NCBI GenBank assembly: GCA_015222115.1
Contig: JADFUO010000241.1
Span: 1 to 8,294 of the forward strand
Length of the DNA stretch: 8,294 nt
Reading direction: 5' to 3'
From: Bacteroidota bacterium
GTDB taxonomy: Bacteria > Bacteroidota > Bacteroidia > Bacteroidales > JADFUO01
Shown here: positions 1-6,561 of the stretch, one piece after another
Layout: every line of letters starts with the position of its first letter
How positions within the stretch are numbered: position 1 is the stretch's first letter
Program-made: the position numbers and the translations under genes
Notes under the pieces: generated by a model
The model's database searches: none
Seen by the model: only the letters and a program-made list of their open reading frames with translations
Told to the model about the DNA's origin: nothing

Positions 1-95
1 AAATTATTATTGGGAAAATTTATTATAAGAACGTAGCTTAGTATACTAATTCTTAACAGATTTGCGAAGTAAAGCTGTTTAGAAATAGTTATGCG

Positions 96-136
96 TGCTG
101 AATAGACCTTTAAAGTTTTTGCATTTCTATTCAGCA
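96..136. repeat. 11-bp perfect inverted repeat (hairpin)
   Basis: TGCTGAATAGA at 96-106 is the exact reverse complement of TCTATTCAGCA at 126-136, leaving a 19-base loop that itself contains the palindrome CTTTAAAG (108-115). Neither strand has a T-run directly after the stem, so it does not look like a classical intrinsic terminator. It could be a palindromic remnant of a mobile element or a structured 3' end of a transcript from outside the window. An 11-bp perfect match is unlikely, but not impossible, by chance in a region of this size. Confidence 0.5.
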
Positions 137-155
137 TTAGTATAAATTGATTTAA

Positions 156-272
156 AGAGAGGCTGAGGCTAAGGCTAAGGCTGAGGAAAAAAGAAAATGG
201 TCTAATCGGTCTGATGGTTATTTTAATAAGTTTGTGAAAGATATTATTGCTGATAATCAGTTTATTAATTAA
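156..272 (+). pseudogene. Possible 3' remnant of a degraded gene
   Basis: From the in-frame stop at 153-155 to the TAA at 270-272 this frame encodes 38 residues. It begins with an alternating charged/alanine stretch (EAEAKAKAEEKRK) and ends in a protein-like tail (WSNRSDGYFNKFVKD, then IIADNQFIN). There is no ATG, GTG or TTG that would make a sensible start, and the frame upstream is closed by several stops. I do not recognise the tail. The charged stretch followed by a hydrophobic FxxFVKDIIAD-like end is loosely reminiscent of C-termini of Bacteroidota BlaR1/M56-type membrane peptidases, but this is a weak resemblance. The hexamer part could equally be non-coding repeat DNA. Confidence 0.25.
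159..186. repeat. GAGGCT/AAGGCT hexamer tandem tract
   Basis: Four consecutive 6-bp units (GAGGCT, GAGGCT, AAGGCT, AAGGCT) are followed by GAGG of a fifth. Read on the plus strand the tract would encode alternating Glu/Lys and Ala; on the minus strand it reads as AGCCTY hexamers. Such short tracts can change copy number by slippage. It is either the low-complexity end of a former gene or an intergenic simple repeat. Confidence 0.7.
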
Positions 273-284
273 GCCGTTAGACCA
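198..284. repeat. Inverted repeat pair, 11 bp with one bulge, 64 bp apart
   Basis: TGGTCTAATCGG at 198-209 pairs with CCGTTAGACCA at 274-284 across 11 base pairs with a single unpaired T (206). The interior holds a weaker match, CTGAT near 211-215 with ATCAG near 256-260, so an imperfect cruciform is possible. The right arm contains GTTAGAC, which fits the GTTRRRY core of integron attC sites. The left arm GTCTAAT fits the partner core RYYYAAC at all but the last base. No integron integrase is visible, so the attC reading is only a possibility. Confidence 0.4.
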
Positions 285-295
285 CTAATTAATAA
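262..295. repeat. 10-bp AT-only inverted repeat
   Basis: TTATTAATTA at 262-271 is the exact reverse complement of TAATTAATAA at 286-295, with a 14-base spacer. The arm sequence is entirely A/T, so the hairpin would be weak and chance is more plausible than for the neighbouring repeats. It lies 61-94 bases past the folC stop codon, where it could contribute to the structure of the folC transcript end. No downstream T-tract marks it as an intrinsic terminator. Confidence 0.35.
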
Positions 296-320
296 TTTCA
301 CGACTTCGCTCGAAATGACA
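296..320. repeat. Dispersed-repeat-type motif (CGACTTCGCTCGAAATGACA)
   Basis: The core at 301-320 reads on the minus strand as TGTCATTTCGAGCGAAGTCG. I recognise this string as a type of short repeat often scattered through intergenic DNA of Bacteroidota and other bacteria. It contains an imperfect palindrome (TTTCGA, then TC and GAAA). It lies 36 bp after the folC stop, the usual place for REP-like elements at transcript ends. Only one copy is present in this window, so dispersal cannot be shown here. Confidence 0.45.
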
Positions 321-355
321 AAAATAAGTTTTTATATCAAGTTTAACTTTTAACT

Positions 356-1642
356 TTATAATACTTCAGCAACTACAAAACTACTACCCCCAACAAAAAC
401 CATATCATTCATTCCGGCATTGTTCGTAGCTGTATTAAAGGCATCACGAACCGAATTGTATGCTTCTCCTTTAAGTCCGAAGATTTCTGCTTTATCTCTT
501 AATATTTCCTGGTCTAATCCGCGTGGAATATTAGCTTTACAGAAGTAATATTTTGTTTCTTTCGGCAATAATTGAAGAATTGAATCAATATTTTTATCAT
601 TTACCATACCAAGAACAAAATGAAGCTTATTGAAATATGTATTTTTGATTTGTTCAAGTACACAGCGAATGCCGTCAATATTGTGAGCAGTGTCGCAGAT
701 TGTAAGTGGATTATGGTTTAAAACCTGCCAGCGTCCCATAATACCTGTGTTTGTGATAACATCGGCAATGCCTTCACATATTATCTGTTTATTAATCTTA
801 AAATAATTTTTTAGCAGATCCAATGCCTGCAAGGAAGTAATAAGATTTTTTGTTTGGTAATTGCCTAGTAATGGAATATTTATTTTTTCGAGGAAAAGAC
901 GGTTGTCTTTCCAGACATCAAATGTATTTAAAGTTTTATCATTAGTTTCAATTTTATTAAGTTCAAAATGTTCATCTGCAAAAATTATCAGGGCATTTTC
1001 CGATTTGGCTTTTTTCAGAAAGATATTTTTTATAGCATCCTGGGTTTCTCCAATAACTACAGGTGTTTCAGGTTTGATAATAGCAGCTTTTTCTTTTGCA
1101 ATTTTTTCAATGCTTTCACCTAAAAACTGAGTATGGTCAAATCCGATATTTGTAATGATTGAAAGTTCGGGATCGATGATATTTGTTGAATCCAGTCTGC
1201 CGCCCATTCCAACTTCAATTACAGCAATGTCAACTTTTTCATCAAAAAAATAATTAAATGCCATTACAACAGTCATTTCAAAAAATGAGGGTTTTATCTT
1301 TTCAAAACCTGACTTATATTTTTCAATAAAAGAACAAACATAATCTTCAGGTATTTTATCTCCGTTGATTCTAATTCTTTCCCTGAAATCCTTTAGATGA
1401 GGTGAGGTATAAAGCCCGACCTTTAATCCGGAGGTTTGAAGTACCGAAGCAATTAAATGAGCAGTTGAACCTTTACCGTTGGTTCCCGCAATGTGAATCG
1501 ATTTGAAATTGTTCTGAGGGTTGTTAATAAGATTGCAAAAAGCAATTGTATTATTTAGATTAGCTTTATATGCAGCAGCACCAATACGTTGAAACATTGG
1601 CAACCGGCTGTACATATATTCAAAGGTTTGCTGGTAATTCAT
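356..1642 (-). CDS. folC: Bifunctional folylpolyglutamate synthase / dihydrofolate synthase
   Basis: This 428-residue cytoplasmic ligase adds glutamate to dihydropteroate (completing dihydrofolate) and to reduced folates, using ATP. It is a Mur-ligase-family enzyme. The P-loop GTNGKGS is at residues 53-59, the EVGMGGRLDSTN Mg/folate-site motif at 143-154, TNIGFDH at 164-170, and the KEKAAIIKP segment with the likely carbamylated lysine at 183-191. The C-terminal domain has GRW (303-305) and DTAHN (317-321), and the protein ends in GSSFVVAEVL. The length is normal for FolC. The start is supported by the MFQRIGAAAYKANL segment at residues 15-28, which sits where I expect it in Bacteroidota homologues. 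No Shine-Dalgarno sequence is seen. It lies 48 bp downstream of nifJ on the same strand and could be co-transcribed, but a promoter-like TATCTTTG ends 4 bp before its ATG. Whether both activities are present cannot be settled from sequence; a FolC-only genome would need both. Confidence 0.97.
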   Translation of the reverse strand: MNYQQTFEYMYSRLPMFQRIGAAAYKANLNNTIAFCNLINNPQNNFKSIHIAGTNGKGSTAHLIASVLQTSGLKVGLYTSPHLKDFRERIRINGDKIPEDYVCSFIEKYKSGFEKIKPSFFEMTVVMAFNYFFDEKVDIAVIEVGMGGRLDSTNIIDPELSIITNIGFDHTQFLGESIEKIAKEKAAIIKPETPVVIGETQDAIKNIFLKKAKSENALIIFADEHFELNKIETNDKTLNTFDVWKDNRLFLEKINIPLLGNYQTKNLITSLQALDLLKNYFKINKQIICEGIADVITNTGIMGRWQVLNHNPLTICDTAHNIDGIRCVLEQIKNTYFNKLHFVLGMVNDKNIDSILQLLPKETKYYFCKANIPRGLDQEILRDKAEIFGLKGEAYNSVRDAFNTATNNAGMNDMVFVGGSSFVVAEVL

Positions 1643-1646
1643 CCGG

Positions 1647-1654
1647 CAAAGATA
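1647..1654 (-). promoter_or_regulatory. Candidate -7 promoter element (TATCTTTG) for folC
   Basis: On the minus strand this reads TATCTTTG, an exact match to the TAnnTTTG -7 box used by the Bacteroidota primary sigma factor. Only CCGG separates it from the folC ATG, so a transcript started here would begin at or next to the start codon and be leaderless. The -33 position has only a T-run (TTTT rather than TTTG), so the promoter is incomplete. It may be coincidental if folC is read through from nifJ. Confidence 0.4.
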
Positions 1655-1690
1655 AAATTGAAGAATGAATAATAAAAATTCTAAATCTAA

Positions 1691-4600
1691 TTACTTTTCG
1701 AAATAATCTATTTCAGAAAGTCTTTTATAATTGTTATATCTCCACTGGGCATTCTTTTTACCAAGAGCATCCAATCTTACAGCTTCTTCAGGGAATGTTT
1801 TCTTTAAAGAAGAATATCTTACTTCTCCGTCAAGAAAGTCTTGGAACTTATCCCAATCAGGTTCTTTAGAATCAAGTATAAACGGATTTTTTCCTTCTTC
1901 TTCAAGCAATGGATTATGCCTGTAAAGATGCCAGTAACCTGCTTCTACAGCTCTTTTTTCTTCTTCCTGTGTTTTGCTCATGCCGGCTTTCAACCCGTGA
2001 TTGATACACGGAGAATAAGCAATAATCAATGATGGTCCGGGATATGCTTCGGCTTCTCTTAATGCTTTAAGGAACTGTGATTGGCTTGCGCCCATTGCAA
2101 CCTGAGCAACATAAACATAACCGTAAACCATTATCATTGCACCGAGGTCTTTTTTTCGTATCTTCTTACCTGATGCAGCAAATTTGGCAACAGCACCCAC
2201 AGGGGTTGCTTTTGATGCTTGTCCGCCGGTATTTGAATAAACTTCGGTATCCATAACAAAGATATTAATATCCTCGCCTGAGGCAACTACATGGTCTAAT
2301 CCTCCGTAACCGATATCATAAGCCCATCCGTCGCCGCCAAATACCCATACCGATTTTTTAATCAGGTATTGTTTCAAATTTAAAATTTCTTTAGCTACCG
2401 GGTCGGCTTCCTTTTCTAATAATGGAATAAGTTTTTTAGAAACTTCGGCAGATTTTTCTGCATTATCTTTTCCTTCAATCCATTCTTTAAATAAAGCTTT
2501 GGTTTCAGTAGAGATATTTCCATTGGCTTTTGACATGCGGTCGGCAATCCTTTCTCTCATTTTATTAACACCTGCTGCCATACCATAGCCATACTCGGCA
2601 TTGTCTTCAAATAAAGAACTAGCCCATGCCGGACCGTGTCCGTCCTTCTTGTTAGGGCAATATGGTATTGCAGGCGCCGAACCACCCCAGATGGAAGAAC
2701 AGCCCGTAGCATTTGAAATCATCATCCTTTCGCCGTATAATTGGGTAATTAATTTAACATAGGCAGTTTCTCCGCATCCGGCGCAAGCACCCGAAAACTC
2801 AAATAATGGTTGGGCAAACTGGCTGTTTTTAACTGATTTGGCCTTCGGAACAATATCATCCTTATAAGTAACATTATTAACTATATGATTCCAGTTATCA
2901 ATTTCTTTTTCCTGTGTGCCCAAAGGTTTCATTATTAATGCTTTTTCTTTTGCAGGACATACTTCATAACAATTACTGCAACCTGTACAATCAAGCGGGC
3001 TGATCTGTATCCTGAAGCGAAGTCCTTCAAATGTTTTCTTAGGAATTGCTTCTAAAGTAGCTATTCCTTCAGGAAGATTTTTCATTTCATTCTTATCCAA
3101 TAAGAATGGTCTTATTACTCCATGCGGGCAAACGTATGCACATTGATTACACTGGATGCAATTTTCAGGAATCCATTCTGGAACATTAACAGCAATTCCG
3201 CGTTTTTCCAAAGCAGTGGTTCCTGAAGGGAAGGTTCCGTCTTCCCTGCCTGTAAATGCACTTACGGGAATAGAATCACCCTGAAGCATATTTATAGGTT
3301 CAAAAATATTTTTTATAAAATTGTCAGTAGCCTTTTTCTGTGATTCCGGTCCTTCTATTTTAATTTCAATATTTGCCCATTCAGAAGGAATTTCAACCTT
3401 TATGACTTCACTGCCCTTATCAACTGCCGCATAGTTCATATTTACAATATTTTCGCCCTTTTTACCATAACTCTTAACAATGGCAGCTTTCATTTCTTTA
3501 ACAGCGAGTTTATAGGGAATTACTTCTGAAACCTTAAAAAATGCTGATTGCATGATCGTATTTGTGCGGGTTCCCAGCCCGATTTTCTCGGCAATATCTG
3601 TAGCATCGATAATATAAAAGCTTATGTTATTATCCGCCATATATTTCTTCATGTAATCAGGTATTCTTTTCTTTGTTTCTTCAACATCCCAGATGCTGTT
3701 TAACAGAAATACCCCACCTTTTTTAAGTCCCTTAAGCATATGATATTTATTCAGATATGAAGGCACATGACAAGCAACAAAGTGTGGCGTCTCAACGAGA
3801 TATGTTGATTGTATAGGATTATCACCGAATCTTAAATGAGAAACCGTAATACCGCCTGATTTTTTTGAATCATAGGCAAAATATGCCTGGGCATACTTTT
3901 CAGTAGAACCACCAATAATTTTAATTGAATTTTTATTTGCACCAACAGTACCATCAGCACCAAGACCGAAGAATTTTGCTTCAAATGTACCTTTTGGCAC
4001 AATACTGATCTCAGGCAACATTGGCAATGAAGAATGCTTAACATCATCAACAATACTGATTGTAAAACGGTTTTTAGGTTCGGCTTGCTTAAGATTTTTA
4101 AAAACCGATAAAATATGAGCGGGTGTTGTATCTTTTGAGCTTAAGCCGTATCTTCCGCCGACAATCAAAGGAGCATTTTCTTTTTCGAAGAAAAGGTCTC
4201 TGATGTCAAGATACATAGGTTCGCCGGTAGCACCTATTTCTTTTGTTCTGTCAAGCACAGCAATTCTTTTTACTGTTTCTGGAAAAGCTTTGAAAAAATA
4301 TTTTTCTGAAAATGGTCTGTACAGATGAACTGTAATCAAACCGACTTTTTCACCTTTAGCCATTAAATAATCAACAACTTCTTTAATGGTGCTTGTAACA
4401 GAACCCATTGCAATTAAGATATGTTCGGCATCTTTAGCTCCGTAATAATTAAATGGATGATATTCCCTGCCTGTAATTTTTTTAATTTCCTGCATATAAT
4501 CTTCAACAATGTCGGGAATAGGGTCATAAAATCTGTCTGCTGATTCTCTTGACTGAAAATAAATATCGGGGTTCTGGGCAGTGCCTCTTGTAACGGGATG

Positions 4601-5239
4601 TTCAGGATTCAAAGCATTATCCCTGAATTTTTGCAAAGCTTCATAATCAACTAATTTTTCAAGGTCTTCCATTTGCATTTCTTCAACTTTCTGTATTTCG
4701 TGAGATGTTCTGAAACCATCAAAAAAGTGAATAAAAGGTATTCTTGATTTGATTGCTGCAAGATGAGCTATTCCGGCAATATCCATAATTTCCTGAGCGC
4801 CGCCGGTAGCGAGCATAGCAAAACCTGCCTGACGAACGCTCATTACATCGCTATGGTCTCCGAAAATTGAAAGTGCCTGTGCAGATAAGGCTCTTGCACT
4901 CACGTGAAACACAGCCGGCAATAATTCACCTGACATTTTATACATGTTCGGGATCATTAATAATAAGCCTTGTGATGCAGTGAATGTACTGGAAAGCACA
5001 CCGGCTTGCAATGCACCATGCATAGCTCCTGCGGCACCGGACTCCGATTGCATCGCCTTAACTTCAACAATTTCTCCGAAAATATTTTTCCTGCCATTGG
5101 CAGCCCATTGGTCAACGTACTCAGCCATGTCAGACGAAGGCGTAATAGGATAAATACATGCAACTTCACTGAACATGTATGCGATGTGGGAAGTTGCCCA
5201 GTTTCCTTCGCAAGTAATAAATTTTTTCTTTTTTTCCAT
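1691..5239 (-). CDS. nifJ: Pyruvate:ferredoxin (flavodoxin) oxidoreductase, single-chain
   Basis: The 1182-residue enzyme oxidises pyruvate with CoA to acetyl-CoA and CO2 and passes two electrons to ferredoxin or flavodoxin in the cytoplasm. The pyruvate-binding domain is N-terminal: PITPSS 31-36, the ThDP-activating glutamate E66 in QSESGA, and substrate arginine R116 in HVSAR. The CoA-binding region includes GLGADGTVGANK (425-436). A two-cluster ferredoxin domain follows, with C694/C697/C700/C704 and C751/C754/C757/C761. The C-terminal ThDP domain carries the proximal [4Fe-4S] cysteines C819, C822, C847 and C1078, GGDGWAYD (968-975) and N1003-T1004-GGQ. All catalytic and cluster residues known from the Desulfovibrio africanus enzyme have counterparts, and the length is normal for the homodimeric type. 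The ATG leads straight into a typical EGNWA start; upstream is AT-rich with no Shine-Dalgarno sequence. Expression probably starts in the 274-bp gap upstream. The enzyme is oxygen-sensitive in most hosts, implying an anaerobe. Confidence 0.98.
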   Translation of the reverse strand: MEKKKKFITCEGNWATSHIAYMFSEVACIYPITPSSDMAEYVDQWAANGRKNIFGEIVEVKAMQSESGAAGAMHGALQAGVLSSTFTASQGLLLMIPNMYKMSGELLPAVFHVSARALSAQALSIFGDHSDVMSVRQAGFAMLATGGAQEIMDIAGIAHLAAIKSRIPFIHFFDGFRTSHEIQKVEEMQMEDLEKLVDYEALQKFRDNALNPEHPVTRGTAQNPDIYFQSRESADRFYDPIPDIVEDYMQEIKKITGREYHPFNYYGAKDAEHILIAMGSVTSTIKEVVDYLMAKGEKVGLITVHLYRPFSEKYFFKAFPETVKRIAVLDRTKEIGATGEPMYLDIRDLFFEKENAPLIVGGRYGLSSKDTTPAHILSVFKNLKQAEPKNRFTISIVDDVKHSSLPMLPEISIVPKGTFEAKFFGLGADGTVGANKNSIKIIGGSTEKYAQAYFAYDSKKSGGITVSHLRFGDNPIQSTYLVETPHFVACHVPSYLNKYHMLKGLKKGGVFLLNSIWDVEETKKRIPDYMKKYMADNNISFYIIDATDIAEKIGLGTRTNTIMQSAFFKVSEVIPYKLAVKEMKAAIVKSYGKKGENIVNMNYAAVDKGSEVIKVEIPSEWANIEIKIEGPESQKKATDNFIKNIFEPINMLQGDSIPVSAFTGREDGTFPSGTTALEKRGIAVNVPEWIPENCIQCNQCAYVCPHGVIRPFLLDKNEMKNLPEGIATLEAIPKKTFEGLRFRIQISPLDCTGCSNCYEVCPAKEKALIMKPLGTQEKEIDNWNHIVNNVTYKDDIVPKAKSVKNSQFAQPLFEFSGACAGCGETAYVKLITQLYGERMMISNATGCSSIWGGSAPAIPYCPNKKDGHGPAWASSLFEDNAEYGYGMAAGVNKMRERIADRMSKANGNISTETKALFKEWIEGKDNAEKSAEVSKKLIPLLEKEADPVAKEILNLKQYLIKKSVWVFGGDGWAYDIGYGGLDHVVASGEDINIFVMDTEVYSNTGGQASKATPVGAVAKFAASGKKIRKKDLGAMIMVYGYVYVAQVAMGASQSQFLKALREAEAYPGPSLIIAYSPCINHGLKAGMSKTQEEEKRAVEAGYWHLYRHNPLLEEEGKNPFILDSKEPDWDKFQDFLDGEVRYSSLKKTFPEEAVRLDALGKKNAQWRYNNYKRLSEIDYFEK

Positions 5240-5300
5240 GATTATATAATTTAAAAAACCTTAAATATTAAGTAATTACGTGATTATTAAATTTGAGGCA

Positions 5301-5308
5301 CAAAATTA
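5301..5308 (-). promoter_or_regulatory. Candidate -7 promoter element (TAATTTTG) for nifJ
   Basis: The minus strand reads TAATTTTG, matching the Bacteroidota TAnnTTTG -7 consensus, 61 bp before the nifJ ATG. A start about 5-6 bases downstream would give a leader of roughly 55 bases. The expected -33 TTTG is not at the right spacing; the nearest TTTG, at 5320-5323, leaves only 11 bases between the elements. In DNA this AT-rich a chance match is plausible. Confidence 0.3.
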
Positions 5309-5332
5309 ATAAATTAAATCAAATCTGAGTTT

Positions 5333-5361
5333 AAATTAATATTAAATTAATATTTAATTTA
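5333..5361. repeat. AT-only 11-bp tandem repeat overlapping a 19-bp palindrome
   Basis: AAATTAATATT occurs twice head to tail (5333-5343 and 5344-5354). The second copy is part of a 19-bp palindrome with 8-bp arms, TAAATTAA (5343-5350) and TTAATTTA (5354-5361), around TAT. It lies about 105-120 bp upstream of the nifJ ATG, where an upstream activator or A/T-binding protein could sit. The composition is pure A/T, so chance or simple-sequence slippage is a fair alternative. Confidence 0.35.
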
Positions 5362-5450
5362 TATTATTTAGAAAGGATTTAGATAAAAAAACAAGATTCG
5401 TATTAATATTTCAAGAAGGATATTATATTTAACTGTAGTTTTAAGATAAG

Positions 5451-5476
5451 TGAATGGTTAGATGGTTGAATGGTTA
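5451..5476. repeat. Direct repeat TGAATGGTTA with GATGGT spacer
   Basis: TGAATGGTTA is present at 5451-5460 and again at 5467-5476, separated by GATGGT, itself a shortened version of the unit. Together they form a degenerate tandem array of GAATGGTTA-like units. Arrays of this kind are, in my recollection, common in intergenic DNA of Bacteroidota. It lies 38-63 bp past the stop codon of the radical SAM gene. Confidence 0.55.
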
Positions 5477-5513
5477 ATAAAAACTTCTAAATCATAAATT
5501 GTAAATCAAAACA

Positions 5514-6422
5514 TTAATCAAGGCGAGTAATTCCTTCTTCCTTTGCTACTTGTAAAGCAAGGGTATAATCTTTTTGTGATAGGGGTGAAGAAAGTTCTGG
5601 TATTTCTGAAGCTAAGCCACAGGGTCTGTATTGCGGCATTATGTTTACGTAAGTATTTGGTGATATTTCCTGATAAATAAATCTCATGATTTTACGGGTA
5701 TTTGCAAGGTCCTGAGGTAAAACCAAGTGCCTGACCAGAAGTCCCTGTTTGGCAATCCCGTTTTCGTCAATTATAAAATCACCGACTTGCCTGTGCATTT
5801 CTTTTATGGATTCTTTTGCTTTTTCAGGATAGTCTTTTGCCTTGCATATTTTTTGTGATATTTCAGAATCCCAGAATTTAAAATCAGGCATATAAATATC
5901 AATAACACCATCAAGCAATTTAAGTGATTCAACCGAATCATAAGCACTTGTATTATAAATCAAAGGAACTGACAAGCCGTTTTCAACAGCTAATTCAAGT
6001 GCGGAAAGTATCTGTGGAATTACATGCGAAGGTGTTACGAAATTAATATTATGACATCCAATTTTTTGCAGTTGGAGCATGAATGTAGCCAGTTGAGCAT
6101 TGGTTACTTCCACTCCGTTGCCTTCATGACTTATATCGTAATTCTGGCAAAAATTACACAAAAGGTTACAATGAGTAAAAAATATTGTCCCCGAACCATG
6201 ATAACCGACAAGCGGGGCTTCCTCACCAAAATGAGGACTATAGCTTGAAACCCATGCTTTAATTCCGGTTTTACAAACACCTGTTTCGCCTTCCAAACGG
6301 TTAACTTTGCAATTACGGGGACATAAGGTACACTTAGCTAATTTTTTAAAAGCTTCTTTCTTTTTTTCATTTAGCTTACCTGATTTGGCTGATTTAATAT
6401 ATACTGGATTGAAATTGGTCAT
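5514..6422 (-). CDS. PflX-like radical SAM protein of unknown function
   Basis: The 302-residue protein is a radical S-adenosylmethionine enzyme related to the uncharacterised COG1313/PflX group (often annotated as pyruvate formate-lyase activating enzyme homologues). The SAM-cluster motif CNLLCNFC supplies C85, C89 and C92. Before it lies a second cysteine set, C31-x2-C34-x3-C38-x11-C50, inside CTLCPRNCKVNR and GETGVC, a family hallmark that may bind a further iron-sulphur cluster. Other family-like segments are FGEEAPLVG (65-73), IDIYMPDFKFW (174-184) and RHLVLP (231-236). No signal peptide or membrane segment is seen, so it should be cytoplasmic. The ATG is preferred because PVYIKSAKSGKL, just after it, matches the usual N-terminus of the group. 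No Shine-Dalgarno sequence precedes it. It is separated from both neighbours by over 270 bp, so it is probably a single-gene unit. The substrate is unknown; a true glycyl-radical activase role is unsupported because no such enzyme is nearby. Confidence 0.9.
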   Translation of the reverse strand: MTNFNPVYIKSAKSGKLNEKKKEAFKKLAKCTLCPRNCKVNRLEGETGVCKTGIKAWVSSYSPHFGEEAPLVGYHGSGTIFFTHCNLLCNFCQNYDISHEGNGVEVTNAQLATFMLQLQKIGCHNINFVTPSHVIPQILSALELAVENGLSVPLIYNTSAYDSVESLKLLDGVIDIYMPDFKFWDSEISQKICKAKDYPEKAKESIKEMHRQVGDFIIDENGIAKQGLLVRHLVLPQDLANTRKIMRFIYQEISPNTYVNIMPQYRPCGLASEIPELSSPLSQKDYTLALQVAKEEGITRLD

Positions 6423-6561
6423 AATAAGAAAAGTTTACATTTTATAAAAAAAAGTTAATCTTACTAAGAGTCTGTCCATAATGTCTATTGTTTTAGTCCA
6501 ATTTGAATATCCAACAAGGATTAACCCCGATACGCTAAAGCTGCGGGCCAGGCTGACTTTA

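Larger units (their letters stand above)
1..355. other. Gene-poor left end with repeats and inverted repeats
   Basis: These 355 bases downstream of folC hold no intact gene. They contain an 11-bp hairpin (96-136), a hexamer tract that runs into a short open frame without a start codon (156-272), two further inverted repeats (198-284 and 262-295) and a 25-bp motif of dispersed-repeat type (296-320), each listed separately. All three plus-strand frames meet stop codons within the first 40 bases, so no confident tail of a gene entering from the left can be named. No tRNA-like cloverleaf or rRNA sequence is visible. Confidence 0.7.
5240..5513. other. AT-rich intergenic region upstream of nifJ
   Basis: This 274-bp gap lies between the radical SAM stop codon and the nifJ start. 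No open frame of any length looks coding, and no RNA gene is visible. It contains a candidate -7 element (5301-5308), an AT-only tandem repeat and palindrome (5333-5361) and a direct repeat of TGAATGGTTA (5451-5476). No GC-rich stem followed by T residues is present after the radical SAM gene, so its terminator is not evident. Confidence 0.65.

Noticed and set aside
1..284. Minus-strand frame open from 284 to the left edge, with an ATG at 135-137
   Set aside because: The translation is rich in Leu, Ser, Ile and Asn with no recognisable motif, and it runs through the hexamer tract in the phase complementary to the more protein-like plus-strand tail. It may be a chance opening; a partial gene extending left cannot be fully excluded.
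861..1130. Plus-strand open frame inside folC
   Set aside because: It lies wholly antisense to a gene with intact catalytic motifs and has no protein-like features of its own.
3832..5254. Several short open frames in both directions inside nifJ
   Set aside because: They are out-of-frame shadows of a complete, motif-rich reading frame and show no independent start context or homology.
6024..6248. Plus-strand open frame inside the radical SAM gene
   Set aside because: It is antisense to the conserved cysteine-motif region and has no supporting features.
1691..6422. Radical SAM protein plus nifJ as a pyruvate-formate-lyase activation system
   Set aside because: nifJ does not use a glycyl radical, no pyruvate formate-lyase is present, and the two genes are separated by a 274-bp gap.
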